A stretch of DNA of 64,000 nucleotides from Strigamia acuminata (Eukaryota > Arthropoda > Chilopoda > Geophilomorpha > Linotaeniidae). This document shows positions 23,417 to 33,775 of the stretch, in pieces. The DNA lies in assembly GCA_949358305.1 (NCBI GenBank), contig OX442315.1:6784427-6848426 (forward strand), read 5' to 3'. Both the position numbers and the translations under genes were made by a program. The notes under the pieces are model-generated. The model was not told the DNA's origin. It worked only from the letters and a program-made list of their open reading frames with translations, and ran no database searches. The first letter of the stretch is position 1; each line of letters opens with the position of its first letter.

Positions 23417-26204
23417 TTATGATTCGTCCATGTTCTGAGTTCGCTCAGGCGTCAACGGGCGCATCATGTCCGTGGCGTCGTCCCTCGGATTTGACCGCTC
23501 GTTAACCGTACACAGGTCGCGACCTGCGTTTGGTCCGGAGACCATTCCAGGGTTGACATGAAGCCAAACCTGGATGATTCTTGCCGAGTTCGCTCGGTTG
23601 AAAAATCCCAGCGCCGCAAACTCTATCGGATCCTCTGGCGCTAATCGTGCTCTCAGGAGTCGATCATGGAGCACCGATGGTGGGCTTAACACCCGAATGT
23701 GGTCTTCGAGCCACATAAACACCTGCCTTGACAACTTGTGATTGTTGCTCAGCAGTGTTCGCGTATCCGGCGTCAAATAGAAGTGCGGATACAGGCGCAT
23801 CAGGGTCTTGAAAGCCGACTCCTTCTTCAGCGGCTTGACCTTCGTCTCCGGCTTGGCTGGCGGCGGCGGCGGCGGACGTGAGTCTTCCGTCGTGGCATCG
23901 TCAAAATGGCTCGGCGAGCCCAAGAAAACCAACGCGGGTGCGGAGGTTGACGAGGGTGTGACGCCTCGTCCCTGCGCTCGACCCACACCGGGGAGCTGAC
24001 GGGTTTCGACTTCCCGTTGAACTCCGGCAGGAGTTGGAGAACTTCTCGGGTTCTCTTGCCAAAACGAGCATCCAGCGCCTTCTTGGGCCGACTGGAAAAC
24101 AGCCAGTGACGCAGCTGCTGTGGCGCTTGTAACTGGAAGCGGTGGTCTTCCGGCTATTCGCGCCGTGGCCTTCGCAAAGGACCACTCGGTTCGCAACCGA
24201 ACGGCGGCCTCTTCTTCGGTCTCACCGTTTGCTACGACTTGCTTTATTAGCTCGGCTAAGATCGTAGGCGGGTCGAGCCTGAGGTGGTACCACAGCTCGA
24301 CTTTCTTCTCCGACAGGCCCATCGGCGCGGTCCAAAGGTACGTAATGGCCGCTAACGCCTGTCCTGGCGAAGGAAGAACACCAGGGTACAACACCCTAGT
24401 CATCCCCGGAATTAGCTGACGCTGAAAATCCATCAGGCGGGGATCATCAATGGTATTGATGTCGGAGACTTCTAGCCTTTCAGCTAGTCTCTGCCAGTCC
24501 TTCTGCGACTCGGCGATCTGGGCGCTTTGGTATGCGTCCAGCTTCTGGAGCACTTCCTGCTGCGCTCTAATGGGTTGCTGCTCGTAGCAGGTCCATTGTG
24601 GGCCGAATGACTCACTAAAAAATGGCCGGAGTTGCAGGTTGCTAACTCCAGCCGGCAAGCGGGAAACATATCCTTGTTCGGGCAAGCGGCTAGCGTGTCC
24701 AGGTACAGGCACGCTACAGTCGGGAGAAATATCACCGACAACACGTCTCATGGCGTATGGAGTAGCCGGGTTGTCCACTTTGAACGTGGAGGCGGTTCGG
24801 CTACTTCTGGCGGACTTAATTGTGGAGTCCGATTCGAAACTCAGCGAAGACGACGAGCCAAACGACTCTGGTGTCCGTCCTCGTCGCGACTGCGGGCGTG
24901 ACGGCTGCACGTCAGTCGAATACGGGCGCGATCGCCTCTGTCGCTCCTCTCGATCGCGGCTCGATTCGCGGAACATTGGTCTGACTGGAACCGGCGGAGG
25001 GAGTTGCCCCACCCTCAAATCCTCGTCTTGCGGCGGAGGATTGATGGCCGCTGGGGCCGGAATTTCATCTTCTCGATAAAAAGGGAGAGCGCAACGCGCT
25101 TGCTCATCTGCCTCGTGAGCCAGTTGTCGATTTTCGTCGACGCGAAGCTGCACTGCGGCAGCTCGGAGTGCTTTCGACGGGAAGAATCCCGGAAAATCGT
25201 TGAAACACCCGGCGAGCGCCAACTGGTGGAGCTCGGTTTGTGTGACGGGAAATTGCGGGTTCCCGTCACGGACGGACTTGCGGTACCGTTGCACGACTTC
25301 GCGTTGAGTCGTTTTGAGGTTCTTCCTCAATTGGGTGAGAGCACCGTAATTAATTCCGGTACTCTTTAGCGCTCTTCTGCGCTCGTGACGCTCTCGGGGC
25401 GTCACTGGCCACTGGTTGTGCAACAACTCTGCTGCAAGTGGTCCTGGGGGGCTCTCGTCGAGCGTCCACTCGATTTCGTCAACTCCGTGGACGTGAAGGC
25501 GCTCGATGAACCGGCCTCTTGCTCCAAATCCTTGCAGCGCTGATCTGCTGAAGTCGTGGCGCAACTTCCACCACGTGTTGTTTGCCGTCTTCAGTCTTCT
25601 GATTTTTTCGGGCAACGCCGCTCGAAAAATCAGCGGGTGCTGAGTCGGCACATGATCGGGAAGCGCGAATGGCGTTTCTCGATCTCTCTCGATCTATATT
25701 CGAAGAAAAATAAATAAATTAGTTTATTTAAAATAAACAAATAATTTCTTATTTGAAATATTTTTTAAGCTTAGCGCTTGTGGCTGTGAGTCACTAAGGG
25801 ATGTTGGTTGTCATGGCAACTCCCTTCGCACATGCTTGAAGCACGTGACTTTTATAGCCGCCATTTTTATTTTTTAGCGGCTTGTGTTTGAAGTCAGGAA
25901 AAGTGGAATTACTCAATTTTTCTGACTGAAACACTAGGTAAAAATTATTTTACTAATTTACCCTTTCTTGTAACGATAACTGGGCATCGTTATTGGCTCC
26001 TTCCATCGGTATTTCCTCGTCCGCATGGAGGTTGACTTCGTCGTCTGCCATTCGTTTTCTTTTTCGCGTCGGAAAAGAAATTCTTTCGGCTAGAAAGAAT
26101 TAATAAACTATATTAAATATATTTATCGAATTTTTCTTTCAGAAAAATAACTTACAGTTTGCTGAATCAAGAAAAACTGTCGTGCGGTATCGGAGTTGAT
26201 GCAT
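23417..26204 (-). CDS. element 1 ORF3, env-position protein of unknown function (three inferred exons)
   Basis: The main exon has no ATG at its start. Its frame extends upstream to a splice acceptor (TTCGAATATAG) at 25694-25695. Inferred exons: 26204-26156 (donor GTAAGT), 26089-25962 (acceptor TTCTTTCTAG, donor GTAAAT), 25693-23417. All three phases agree and the product would be about 817 residues. It is hydrophilic, with a basic RKRKR stretch near the N-terminus (possible nuclear signal), a Pro/Arg/Ser-rich middle and a charged C-terminal third. There is no signal peptide or transmembrane segment, so it is not a typical envelope protein. I do not recognise its family. The position 3' of pol and spliced expression copy the layout of env genes. 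An earlier exon in the 5' leader is possible. Confidence 0.7.
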
Positions 26205-26393
26205 CCACTTCAAAACTTATCGGAAAAGTGGCTAAGTTCGTTGATTGGAGCAACGAACTTGTTTCGGTGACACCGAATGACGTCACAAATTATAACGCAC
26301 TGTGAACGTTGTCATTCGAGTGTGGACTACGAATGACGTCACGAGATTGCTCTCTCGGATCTTTTGGGTAAACCCAAAAGGTGAAAGTCAACG

Positions 26394-29300
26394 CTATGTC
26401 TTGGCTCGCGGAACGCGAGATCTCAAGTTGTACTTTGACTTTTGCGAAGTACAATCCAACTTGTTTAGATTGTCATCAGCATCGTCTCCAATGTCAGATG
26501 AGTTATTTTCTTCATTGTTTGAAATTTTCTCTTTTTCTAAAAACATTTCCTTTTCTAGATTTTCATCAAGAGAAACATTTTCAAGTCGCTTGTTTATTTC
26601 ATCGACTTCGTTATTTTTGAGTTTCGATTTTTCACTCGATTCCGTGTTTTCGACAGGAATTTTGGATAATTCAGCATCATCCAAGGTATTAACAATATTT
26701 TTTGTTTTTTGACCCACTTCCTCCCCTTCCAGCCAAATTTCTTGGTTGAAAACGGGAAAGTACGGCATTAATTCAGTGCCGTGAACAGCTGGATAAATTT
26801 TATTATCACTCAGCCGTCGAAGTTGAAAGGCGCCTCCTTGTAACCTTTTGACAATTACATAAGGCCCATTCCTTTTTGGTGAAATGCCTGCTGCTATTCC
26901 TTTAGCGGCATTTGAGAGAATATGAGACTCTCGCCAGACTAAATCATTCTGTCTGAAGTTATCGAATTTTTTGTCTGATTTTTCAGCTTCGACACGGCGT
27001 CTCAAATCTAAGACGTGAGACATCATATGCTGATACGTCTCTGCAATTATTGCTTCTAATTTCTGAACATATAAATGCGGATTTTTTGGGTCAATGACTA
27101 AAATTCCTTCCGGAATTCTTGGATCCCAAGGAATTCTTAATTCTCGGAAAAAATTTAAGAAAGCAGGAGAATAATCTCTGCCTCTTGTTACAGTTGTTCT
27201 CAAACTGAATGCAAATTCGCGTAGATACTCATCCCATTGGTCATGAATATCTAAATAAATCGAAACTAAATATTTAATATCTCGATTGGTTCTCTCCACA
27301 GGATTGCTTTGTGGATGATAAATCGATGTCGGTGTTCGCGACATGTCGAATTTTTTGCAAAATTCTTTATAGACCTGTGATCGAAATTGAGGTCCATTAT
27401 CACTTATAATTTGTCTTGGAAATCCAAAAGTTATTGATAAGTGATAAATTGTGTTGGCAACTTTCATTGCCGTTGGATTACACATTGGAAATAATTCTGG
27501 CCAATGCGTAGCGACATCTACGATGACGCAAATGTGGGTATTGTTTCTTCTGGTTCTTGGTTTGGGACCAGACAAATCCACACTGAGGCAGTCAAATGGT
27601 CCAAATGGTCCAATTTGAGCGCCTTCAATTTCGGTCTTTGATCTCGGCTTGCATGCCTGACATCCTTGACAATGTTGAATAAAACGTGTAATATCACGTT
27701 TCATACCTTTCCAGGTATAAACTCTTCGAGTTCTGTACATTGTCCTCGCAATGCCTGGGTGGCCGGACAGTGGATGTCCGTGCATCAACCATATGATTTT
27801 ATAAATCAATTTCTTTGGCACAACAACTTTAAGCGCCCTACCATCCTCTCCTAATTCATCGGTAGAGGTAGGATGATAATGGAGTAACATATCTTCTTCA
27901 ATGAGATAAGTACTCGCGTGTCTTTCAAAATTTCTTCTTTGAAGACGAGTTACTATGTAACTTGGATATTGCTTGTTTAACAAGTAATTGCGAATATGTT
28001 GGCAAAATTTGTCTGCTTTTTGCGCCGCAATAATGTCATCTCTCGTTGGAGGATCACATTCTAATTGCTTCGCAATTTTAGCCGCAAATGCTTTTATTAA
28101 AACATTTGTTGTTGGCAGCTCGAATTTTTTAGCCATCATGGCTCTTAATTCGACGTCAGGGGTTCCTGACGGATCATGCATTTTAATACAAAAATTAATT
28201 AATGCTTGATCGTCTTCATTAACTATTATTGACTTGGGTAATTCGTTCAATTTTCCCATTTGCCAACTTCGGCAAGGAGATGGACAATATGATAATAAAT
28301 CATCATTATCGCCATCGTCTTCTGGTTCGTCAGGTGCGCTAACAGGTGCACGTGACAATGCGTCTGCTATTACATTCAGCGGACCTTTGACGTATTGTAT
28401 TTCGAACGAATACGCCATCAGCTCCATTTGCCAACGAGCTAATCTGCCCGACGGGTCAGATAACGACATCAACCATTTAAGTGCTTGGTGATCCGTTTGT
28501 ACAGTGAATGTAGTGTACTCTAAGTATGGGCGAAATTTGCGCAAACCCCATACTACTGCGAGACATTCCAATTCTGTCACAGTATAATTTTTCTCTGCGG
28601 GCTGCAAGCTTCTGCTTGCATACACGCATGGCATTTCGACTTCTTGGCCATCCACATTTTTCTTTTGTGTAAGGGCTGCACCCAACCCTTGTTTACTGGC
28701 GTCAGTATGAACAATAAATGGCATGTACAAGTCAGGCATCTTCATTGTTTCAGCATTCGTAAGCAAGTCTTTTATTGCGTCGAATGCTGCCTGATGATGC
28801 AGTTCCCAATCGAACTCCGCATCTTTTTTCAAGAGAGGCCTTAGTGGTTCTGCCACTGTGGCCAAATTCTTGATTAGGCGGTGAAAGAAATTCACCATGC
28901 CTAGAAATCTTTGTAATTCCTTAAGATTGGTAGGAGCCGGAAATTGCGTAATTGCAGCGACTTTTTTAGGGTCTACTGCAAGTCCTTCTACTCCTACTTT
29001 GTAGCCTAGAAAAATTAATTCCTTTCTACAGAGATGCGTCTTGCCAGGGTGCGCATGTAAATTAGCTTCTGCCAATTTTTTAAACACTATATCTAAATGT
29101 TTAATGTGTTCTTCGAACGATTTGGATACAACAATTATGTCATCCAAATATGCCCATGCAAATTTTCTGTAAACGTCACCCAAAACCTTTTCCATCAATT
29201 CTTGGAAAGTAGTTGGTGCGTTTACTAATCCGAAAGGCATGACTAAAAACATTAGTCTTCCCATTGGGCTCCAGAAGGCAGTTTTTTCTCTGTCTTCAGG

Positions 29301-30620
29301 TCGCAATTCTATCTGCCAATATCCCTTGGTCAGATCTATAGTACTGACCCATTCGAATTCTCCGATTTCTCGCAGAATTTCCTCAATGGTTGGCATTTGA
29401 GGTGGGTTGTACTTAGTATGTGTATTGATGGGGCGGAAATCAATGCACAAGCCTGGGTCGTTTCCTGGTCGCATGACTAGGACTGGCCGCATTCCGTAAT
29501 CGCCTTCAGCTTTGACGACTACGCCTTTGTCAATCATGTCTTGACAAAGTTGTCTGATTATTTCCCTTTTTTGAGGGTTTATGCTCTTAAAGGGGACACG
29601 GATGGGTTTCTCCGTGTCAAGCTCAATTTTGTGCTTAACCAGGTGTGTTTTACCTGGATCTTTAGAAATAATCCTTTTATGTTTGGATAACATCTTTTCT
29701 AATAATTTGGATTGCTCCAAATTTAAGTTAGCTTCTTCGACTAACTTTTGGATGAAGTTCTCTTCATCAATTTTGCCTTGAGTTACACTTGCAGCATAAG
29801 CTTTTGCAAAGGTCATAAATGAGGAATCGGGTTCCTCCACTTTCTCCAAATAACGTTCCAGCAACGCTTGTGGAATGTAGGGTAAATCTGCATCCACAGG
29901 TTGCGTGAAATTCCAAGACATCGTCTGTGGATTAGGTTGGATCTTTAATTTATTCATAAAATCGCAACCCAATAGTACCATTGGATACTTATTTGGTATT
30001 ACGATGAACGGATGACGTAACGTGCCATGTGTCCATCGAAATGAAAGATGGATTGTTCCATCTGGAGTGACTTCTTCACTAGCCGTCGTAACTCTGACAC
30101 CAGGTCCGATAGGTCGTAGATATTTTTCTAGACCTAATTGATTAATAACTGAAGTGGCTAGGAAGCTCTTATTTGCTCCTGAGTCCAACATACCAGTTAT
30201 TACACCTTTTAACGTTTCTAATTTTAACGTTGGAAGGTCATGGCTGTTTGGTATTCCAGCCACTTTGCACTCAAACTTGCGCAATTTATGATGAACTGTA
30301 ATTGGAAGCTCCAAAGGCAGTTCGTCTAATAACTCATTGGTATCAAGAGTTGTAGCTGCAAATAACTTAATGCACTCCTCAATTCCAGGTGTCTCTGGAA
30401 CTGAGCTTGGTCTATCGTCTTTAACTTCGACTTTATCTTTAATATTGGAAGTGTCTTCTTCAGTCGGAGTTTCGCCGACAATCTCCTTTTTTAACTCAAG
30501 AGATTCTTTTTCTTTTAGTTCTGTTTGACGAATTAATTCATCAATAACTTCTCCAACATCTTCCATTATCTTCAGATTTTCATTCTCTGATTCCGATTTC
30601 GGAGGTGACGCAGCGTCCAC
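26394..30620 (-). CDS. element 1 Pol polyprotein (protease, RT, RNase H, integrase)
   Basis: Polyprotein of about 1408 codons that lacks its own ATG (the frame begins GTG and is open back to the Gag frameshift site). Domains in order, approximate residues: retropepsin with LDSGANKSFL near 143; Ty3/gypsy RT with the YLDD box near 491; RNase H with HTDASK near 636; integrase with an HHCC zinc domain near 950 and the DDE acids near 1037, 1073 and 1107 (the last in NPVERTNRD). The order RT-RNase H-integrase places it in Ty3/gypsy. The protease has DSG rather than the commoner DTG. No frame-breaking lesion was seen. Confidence 0.95.
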   Translation of the reverse strand: MDAASPPKSESENENLKIMEDVGEVIDELIRQTELKEKESLELKKEIVGETPTEEDTSNIKDKVEVKDDRPSSVPETPGIEECIKLFAATTLDTNELLDELPLELPITVHHKLRKFECKVAGIPNSHDLPTLKLETLKGVITGMLDSGANKSFLATSVINQLGLEKYLRPIGPGVRVTTASEEVTPDGTIHLSFRWTHGTLRHPFIVIPNKYPMVLLGCDFMNKLKIQPNPQTMSWNFTQPVDADLPYIPQALLERYLEKVEEPDSSFMTFAKAYAASVTQGKIDEENFIQKLVEEANLNLEQSKLLEKMLSKHKRIISKDPGKTHLVKHKIELDTEKPIRVPFKSINPQKREIIRQLCQDMIDKGVVVKAEGDYGMRPVLVMRPGNDPGLCIDFRPINTHTKYNPPQMPTIEEILREIGEFEWVSTIDLTKGYWQIELRPEDREKTAFWSPMGRLMFLVMPFGLVNAPTTFQELMEKVLGDVYRKFAWAYLDDIIVVSKSFEEHIKHLDIVFKKLAEANLHAHPGKTHLCRKELIFLGYKVGVEGLAVDPKKVAAITQFPAPTNLKELQRFLGMVNFFHRLIKNLATVAEPLRPLLKKDAEFDWELHHQAAFDAIKDLLTNAETMKMPDLYMPFIVHTDASKQGLGAALTQKKNVDGQEVEMPCVYASRSLQPAEKNYTVTELECLAVVWGLRKFRPYLEYTTFTVQTDHQALKWLMSLSDPSGRLARWQMELMAYSFEIQYVKGPLNVIADALSRAPVSAPDEPEDDGDNDDLLSYCPSPCRSWQMGKLNELPKSIIVNEDDQALINFCIKMHDPSGTPDVELRAMMAKKFELPTTNVLIKAFAAKIAKQLECDPPTRDDIIAAQKADKFCQHIRNYLLNKQYPSYIVTRLQRRNFERHASTYLIEEDMLLHYHPTSTDELGEDGRALKVVVPKKLIYKIIWLMHGHPLSGHPGIARTMYRTRRVYTWKGMKRDITRFIQHCQGCQACKPRSKTEIEGAQIGPFGPFDCLSVDLSGPKPRTRRNNTHICVIVDVATHWPELFPMCNPTAMKVANTIYHLSITFGFPRQIISDNGPQFRSQVYKEFCKKFDMSRTPTSIYHPQSNPVERTNRDIKYLVSIYLDIHDQWDEYLREFAFSLRTTVTRGRDYSPAFLNFFRELRIPWDPRIPEGILVIDPKNPHLYVQKLEAIIAETYQHMMSHVLDLRRRVEAEKSDKKFDNFRQNDLVWRESHILSNAAKGIAAGISPKRNGPYVIVKRLQGGAFQLRRLSDNKIYPAVHGTELMPYFPVFNQEIWLEGEEVGQKTKNIVNTLDDAELSKIPVENTESSEKSKLKNNEVDEINKRLENVSLDENLEKEMFLEKEKISNNEENNSSDIGDDADDNLNKLDCTSQKSKYNLRSRVPRAKT

Positions 30621-30640
30621 TAGACCTGATGGATCTGCGT

Positions 30641-33600
30641 CTACAAGTTTTTTCGAAACATGTCAGTTATGATCTTGACTGCTTTTTCAAACTCAGCTGT
30701 TGACACTGGTTTGTCCTTTTTAGAGGATGGGCAGTCTTTTTGCCAATGCCCTAATTTTTTGCATAAATTGCATGGATCAGTGGCAGGCGATTTCTTTTTC
30801 GTTGCTGCTGGTGAGGCAGAACGAGAACGAGCGTCAGACCGGCGCTCTGGCGACACCGCGGGTGATTTTGAATTCCTTTCGGTATTCACCTTTGATGCGT
30901 CAAATGAAACGTTTTTTGATTTCATTTTTGGCTTCCATTTGCCTGCAACGGGGTTATTTTTTGCTAACAACGCCGCTGCTTTGGCCAATAAAGCCAACGT
31001 CTCATCTCCTGCTTCCTCCTCCTCTTCAGCTTCTTCAGCTTCAGACGACGGAGTTTCAGCTCCAGTTATATTTGCGTGTAACTTAGGAACTGAATGAGGA
31101 TTTTTGACGTCCTTTTTGGAAGATTCTTTTTTCGAACTCTTCCCTTCCACCTCGTCTAGAAAGTCTTCGTAACTAGGTGGCTGCAACAATTTCAAACCAT
31201 TAAAGGTTTCATTGTTTTGCTCAGCGAGTCTTTTCTCTCGCTTTAAGTACGCTGACCTTTCGGCCTCTGTAAGGTAAGCTTTGTACTTTTCGTCAATGCG
31301 CAATTGATTGACCTCCATGAACTCATTTAACTCGGAGAATTTCCCCGGGTCGGGAGCGTCCGACATCATCAGAATATTTTTACTATATTCTGTGAGACCA
31401 GCTCTGAACTGATCATCTGCTGTTGCATCAGTAACAGCATGTGGCATTCTGCCAAGCAGATTCTCTGCTCTTAGCATGTACGAATGTAAGCTTTCGCCTT
31501 TTCGTTGCTTAAGACATCGCCAGAGCGTCTTGATGTCTTCGCTCGATTCACCAAATTTAAACATAAATTGTTTAACGAAGTCATCCCACTTCGTGAAGTC
31601 TTTCCTGCGAAACCACTCCTTGACACCGCCAACTAGTATTCTTGGTACTAGATGGGCCAATGCACCTTCACAGCTAAAACTGTGAACTTTGCCTAGTTCG
31701 AATATTTCCAGCAAGAGGTTTGACCCTGCTTGCCAACTTCCATTATAGGCATGTGGGATAACTCGATCCCATCTAATGAACTTTTCATCTGTTGTTTGAT
31801 GAGTCCATTTATCAGAAGTGAATTCACTTATTTTTTGCAAAATAATTTTATCCCTTCTGCTTTTTCGCTGTTGTTGAGCATTTTGCCTCAACAACTGGTC
31901 AATCTCATCTTTCGTGTAGAAATCGGGTCTTTGAGTTCTACTACGTGTTCTGTGACGAGATCGCCCTCTCACACTGGGACGTGAGGAATCTGTATCTGAC
32001 GCAGATTCATGATTCGGATTTGGCGGCGGATCAGGGTCCGGAGGATCGTCGCCATCTGGCGGACGACGGTCTCCATTTGGTGGTCCCCTTCCATTTCGAT
32101 TGCCATTCGAATTGTGGTCACGTGAGTGGCCACCTCCATGTCCATCTGAACTGTCTCCACCTGGTGGGTCACCACCTGGTGGATTTCCACGGTATCTCGG
32201 TCCATCACGGATGTCGTTATGACAATCTCGTTTTGGTGAACCTTCTCGCGGATTATCGTGTGACCGTCCACGATCGTGTGGTTTCTCACGTTCTTTATTT
32301 TTTCTCTCTAGCAATCCGATTAATCGGTCACTATTGCTAAAGAATCGATCCGAATCTTGCGTAACTTTTGGGGAATGATATTCGGTCGGGTCTGGTTGTC
32401 GCTTTCGCTTTTTGCGACTGTGATGACTATTACGGCTTCCACGACTACTGCGTGAGTCATCACTGTCAGTCCAACTTGATTGTCGACTGACTTTTGGTTT
32501 AGCTGATGTTAAATCAATCAACTCAGGTGATTTGGAAGCACCTTTTTGCAAAACTGGGGCTGGCTTTGCAAAATTATCTTCGCCACAAACGTCTTGTACC
32601 TTTTGTACGACTACTGCAAAGTTCTCTTGTACCGTCAATAGATCTGCGCGAAGAATTTCGTTTTCACGAGCTTGCGCAGCTAAGTCGGCACGTAATAACT
32701 GCTCTGCAGTACTTTGACTTTTGGCGGCTTGACCAGCATCAATTACTGACTGCTGTCGAGCGAGAAATACTTCATTTTCTCGTTGTGCTAATCGCTTAGC
32801 TCTTGCTGCTTGTTCTGCAGCATAGTTCTCGTAATTTCGAGAAGTGGAGGGGATTGCTTCCCTCGCTCGAACTGGGGCGGTTAGTTCGGCAGTCATTAAA
32901 TTTGTGTTGGCTTCTCGCAAATTTGCGTTAGCCAATCTCAAATTTTCATTAGCAATTTCTAAATCTTTTTGTGCTTGATTTAGTTGCTCGAGCCTTTGTT
33001 GTTGCTCTTCGTCAGTAATTAGCCAGGAAGCTTTTTCCTGCTCTAATTGTAACAACTTAACATGGTCATTCGCACGTTGTTGTTTTAGTTCGGCATTTTG
33101 CTGCTGCATTTCTGCATGCATTCGCTCGAACTCTGCTTGCAAGCTTGTTCGGACGATTTCAACGTCTTTTTGACTTTGTTTGCGAACCATAGCTTTGTGG
33201 ATTTGTTCCACAGTCATTTCGCTAGTGACTTTTACTCCCTCGAGCCTAGCTTGCTCACGGAGTGCGTCCATCATGGTAACACGCACGGGAGAATGAGAAA
33301 CTTCCATATTGGAGTTCTCCGAATCTTGCTGTGCTGCACCTTGAACCGGTGATGAATTCAGCGAGTGCTCTGCACTTGATGATTGAATTCGTAAATTCAA
33401 ATCATCGTTTTGCGACTTGGAACGGCCACTTCCAGTTGGATTATTTAAGTCCAACTGGCCGCTTGGCGGGGATGGCTGTTGTCGCTCCAACGCTTGCGTG
33501 AATTCATTCACGATTAACTGTGCCGAGTTACAGTTAGCTGTTTGATCCATGGCTTCAAACAGTTCTTGTGACTCAGTCACTTCTTGATCCACGACTGGTA

Positions 33601-33664
33601 GATCGATCGCCACTCGCCTCTTCGCCGGCCTTCCTCTCGGTCTCTTCTCTGAAGGAGTCGCCAT
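30641..33664 (-). CDS. element 1 Gag
   Basis: 1007 codons from the ATG at 33664, large for a gypsy Gag. Residues 8-17 (RPRGRPAKRR) form an AT-hook-like motif. About 150-270 is a Gln/Glu-rich coiled coil. A basic Arg/Ser segment and a Pro/Gly/Asp-rich linker follow. About 620-800 carries the retrotransposon capsid pattern (VKEWFRRKDFTKWDDFVKQF). Residues about 965-978 form a CCHC zinc knuckle (CNLCKKLGHWQKDC). The protein packages element RNA and forms the particle. It ends 12 bases past a slippery heptamer that feeds Pol. Confidence 0.92.
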   Translation of the reverse strand: MATPSEKRPRGRPAKRRVAIDLPVVDQEVTESQELFEAMDQTANCNSAQLIVNEFTQALERQQPSPPSGQLDLNNPTGSGRSKSQNDDLNLRIQSSSAEHSLNSSPVQGAAQQDSENSNMEVSHSPVRVTMMDALREQARLEGVKVTSEMTVEQIHKAMVRKQSQKDVEIVRTSLQAEFERMHAEMQQQNAELKQQRANDHVKLLQLEQEKASWLITDEEQQQRLEQLNQAQKDLEIANENLRLANANLREANTNLMTAELTAPVRAREAIPSTSRNYENYAAEQAARAKRLAQRENEVFLARQQSVIDAGQAAKSQSTAEQLLRADLAAQARENEILRADLLTVQENFAVVVQKVQDVCGEDNFAKPAPVLQKGASKSPELIDLTSAKPKVSRQSSWTDSDDSRSSRGSRNSHHSRKKRKRQPDPTEYHSPKVTQDSDRFFSNSDRLIGLLERKNKEREKPHDRGRSHDNPREGSPKRDCHNDIRDGPRYRGNPPGGDPPGGDSSDGHGGGHSRDHNSNGNRNGRGPPNGDRRPPDGDDPPDPDPPPNPNHESASDTDSSRPSVRGRSRHRTRSRTQRPDFYTKDEIDQLLRQNAQQQRKSRRDKIILQKISEFTSDKWTHQTTDEKFIRWDRVIPHAYNGSWQAGSNLLLEIFELGKVHSFSCEGALAHLVPRILVGGVKEWFRRKDFTKWDDFVKQFMFKFGESSEDIKTLWRCLKQRKGESLHSYMLRAENLLGRMPHAVTDATADDQFRAGLTEYSKNILMMSDAPDPGKFSELNEFMEVNQLRIDEKYKAYLTEAERSAYLKREKRLAEQNNETFNGLKLLQPPSYEDFLDEVEGKSSKKESSKKDVKNPHSVPKLHANITGAETPSSEAEEAEEEEEAGDETLALLAKAAALLAKNNPVAGKWKPKMKSKNVSFDASKVNTERNSKSPAVSPERRSDARSRSASPAATKKKSPATDPCNLCKKLGHWQKDCPSSKKDKPVSTAEFEKAVKIITDMFRKNL
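30647..30653 (-). promoter_or_regulatory. -1 ribosomal frameshift site between gag and pol
   Basis: On the element strand the gag codons end CGA AAA AAC TTG TAG. The heptamer A AAA AAC is in the correct 0-frame phase for a -1 slip. The -1 frame then reads CTT GTA GAC and is open into Pol, which lacks an ATG. This is the classic X XXY YYZ arrangement. A downstream stimulatory structure was not modelled. Confidence 0.8.
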
Positions 33665-33755
33665 TTTTCAATGAGGATTTAGAAAGGATAGAGAAGAAAG
33701 ATAAGCAAGATAAAAATGGCGGGTAAATTTTAACTAACAAAGTTATACAATGACT

Positions 33756-33773
33756 ATCCCGGACGGGCCCCCA
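33756..33773 (-). other. primer-binding site of element 1 (tRNA-Pro type)
   Basis: Two bases after the 5' LTR, the element strand reads TGGGGGCCCGTCCGGGAT. This differs by one base from the well-known tRNA-Pro primer-binding site of murine leukaemia viruses (TGGGGGCTCGTCCGGGAT). Confidence 0.75.
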
Positions 33774-33775
33774 CG

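Noticed and set aside
23417-25651. Envelope glycoprotein gene in element 1
   Set aside because: No signal peptide, transmembrane segment, Cys pattern or furin-type site; only its position resembles env.
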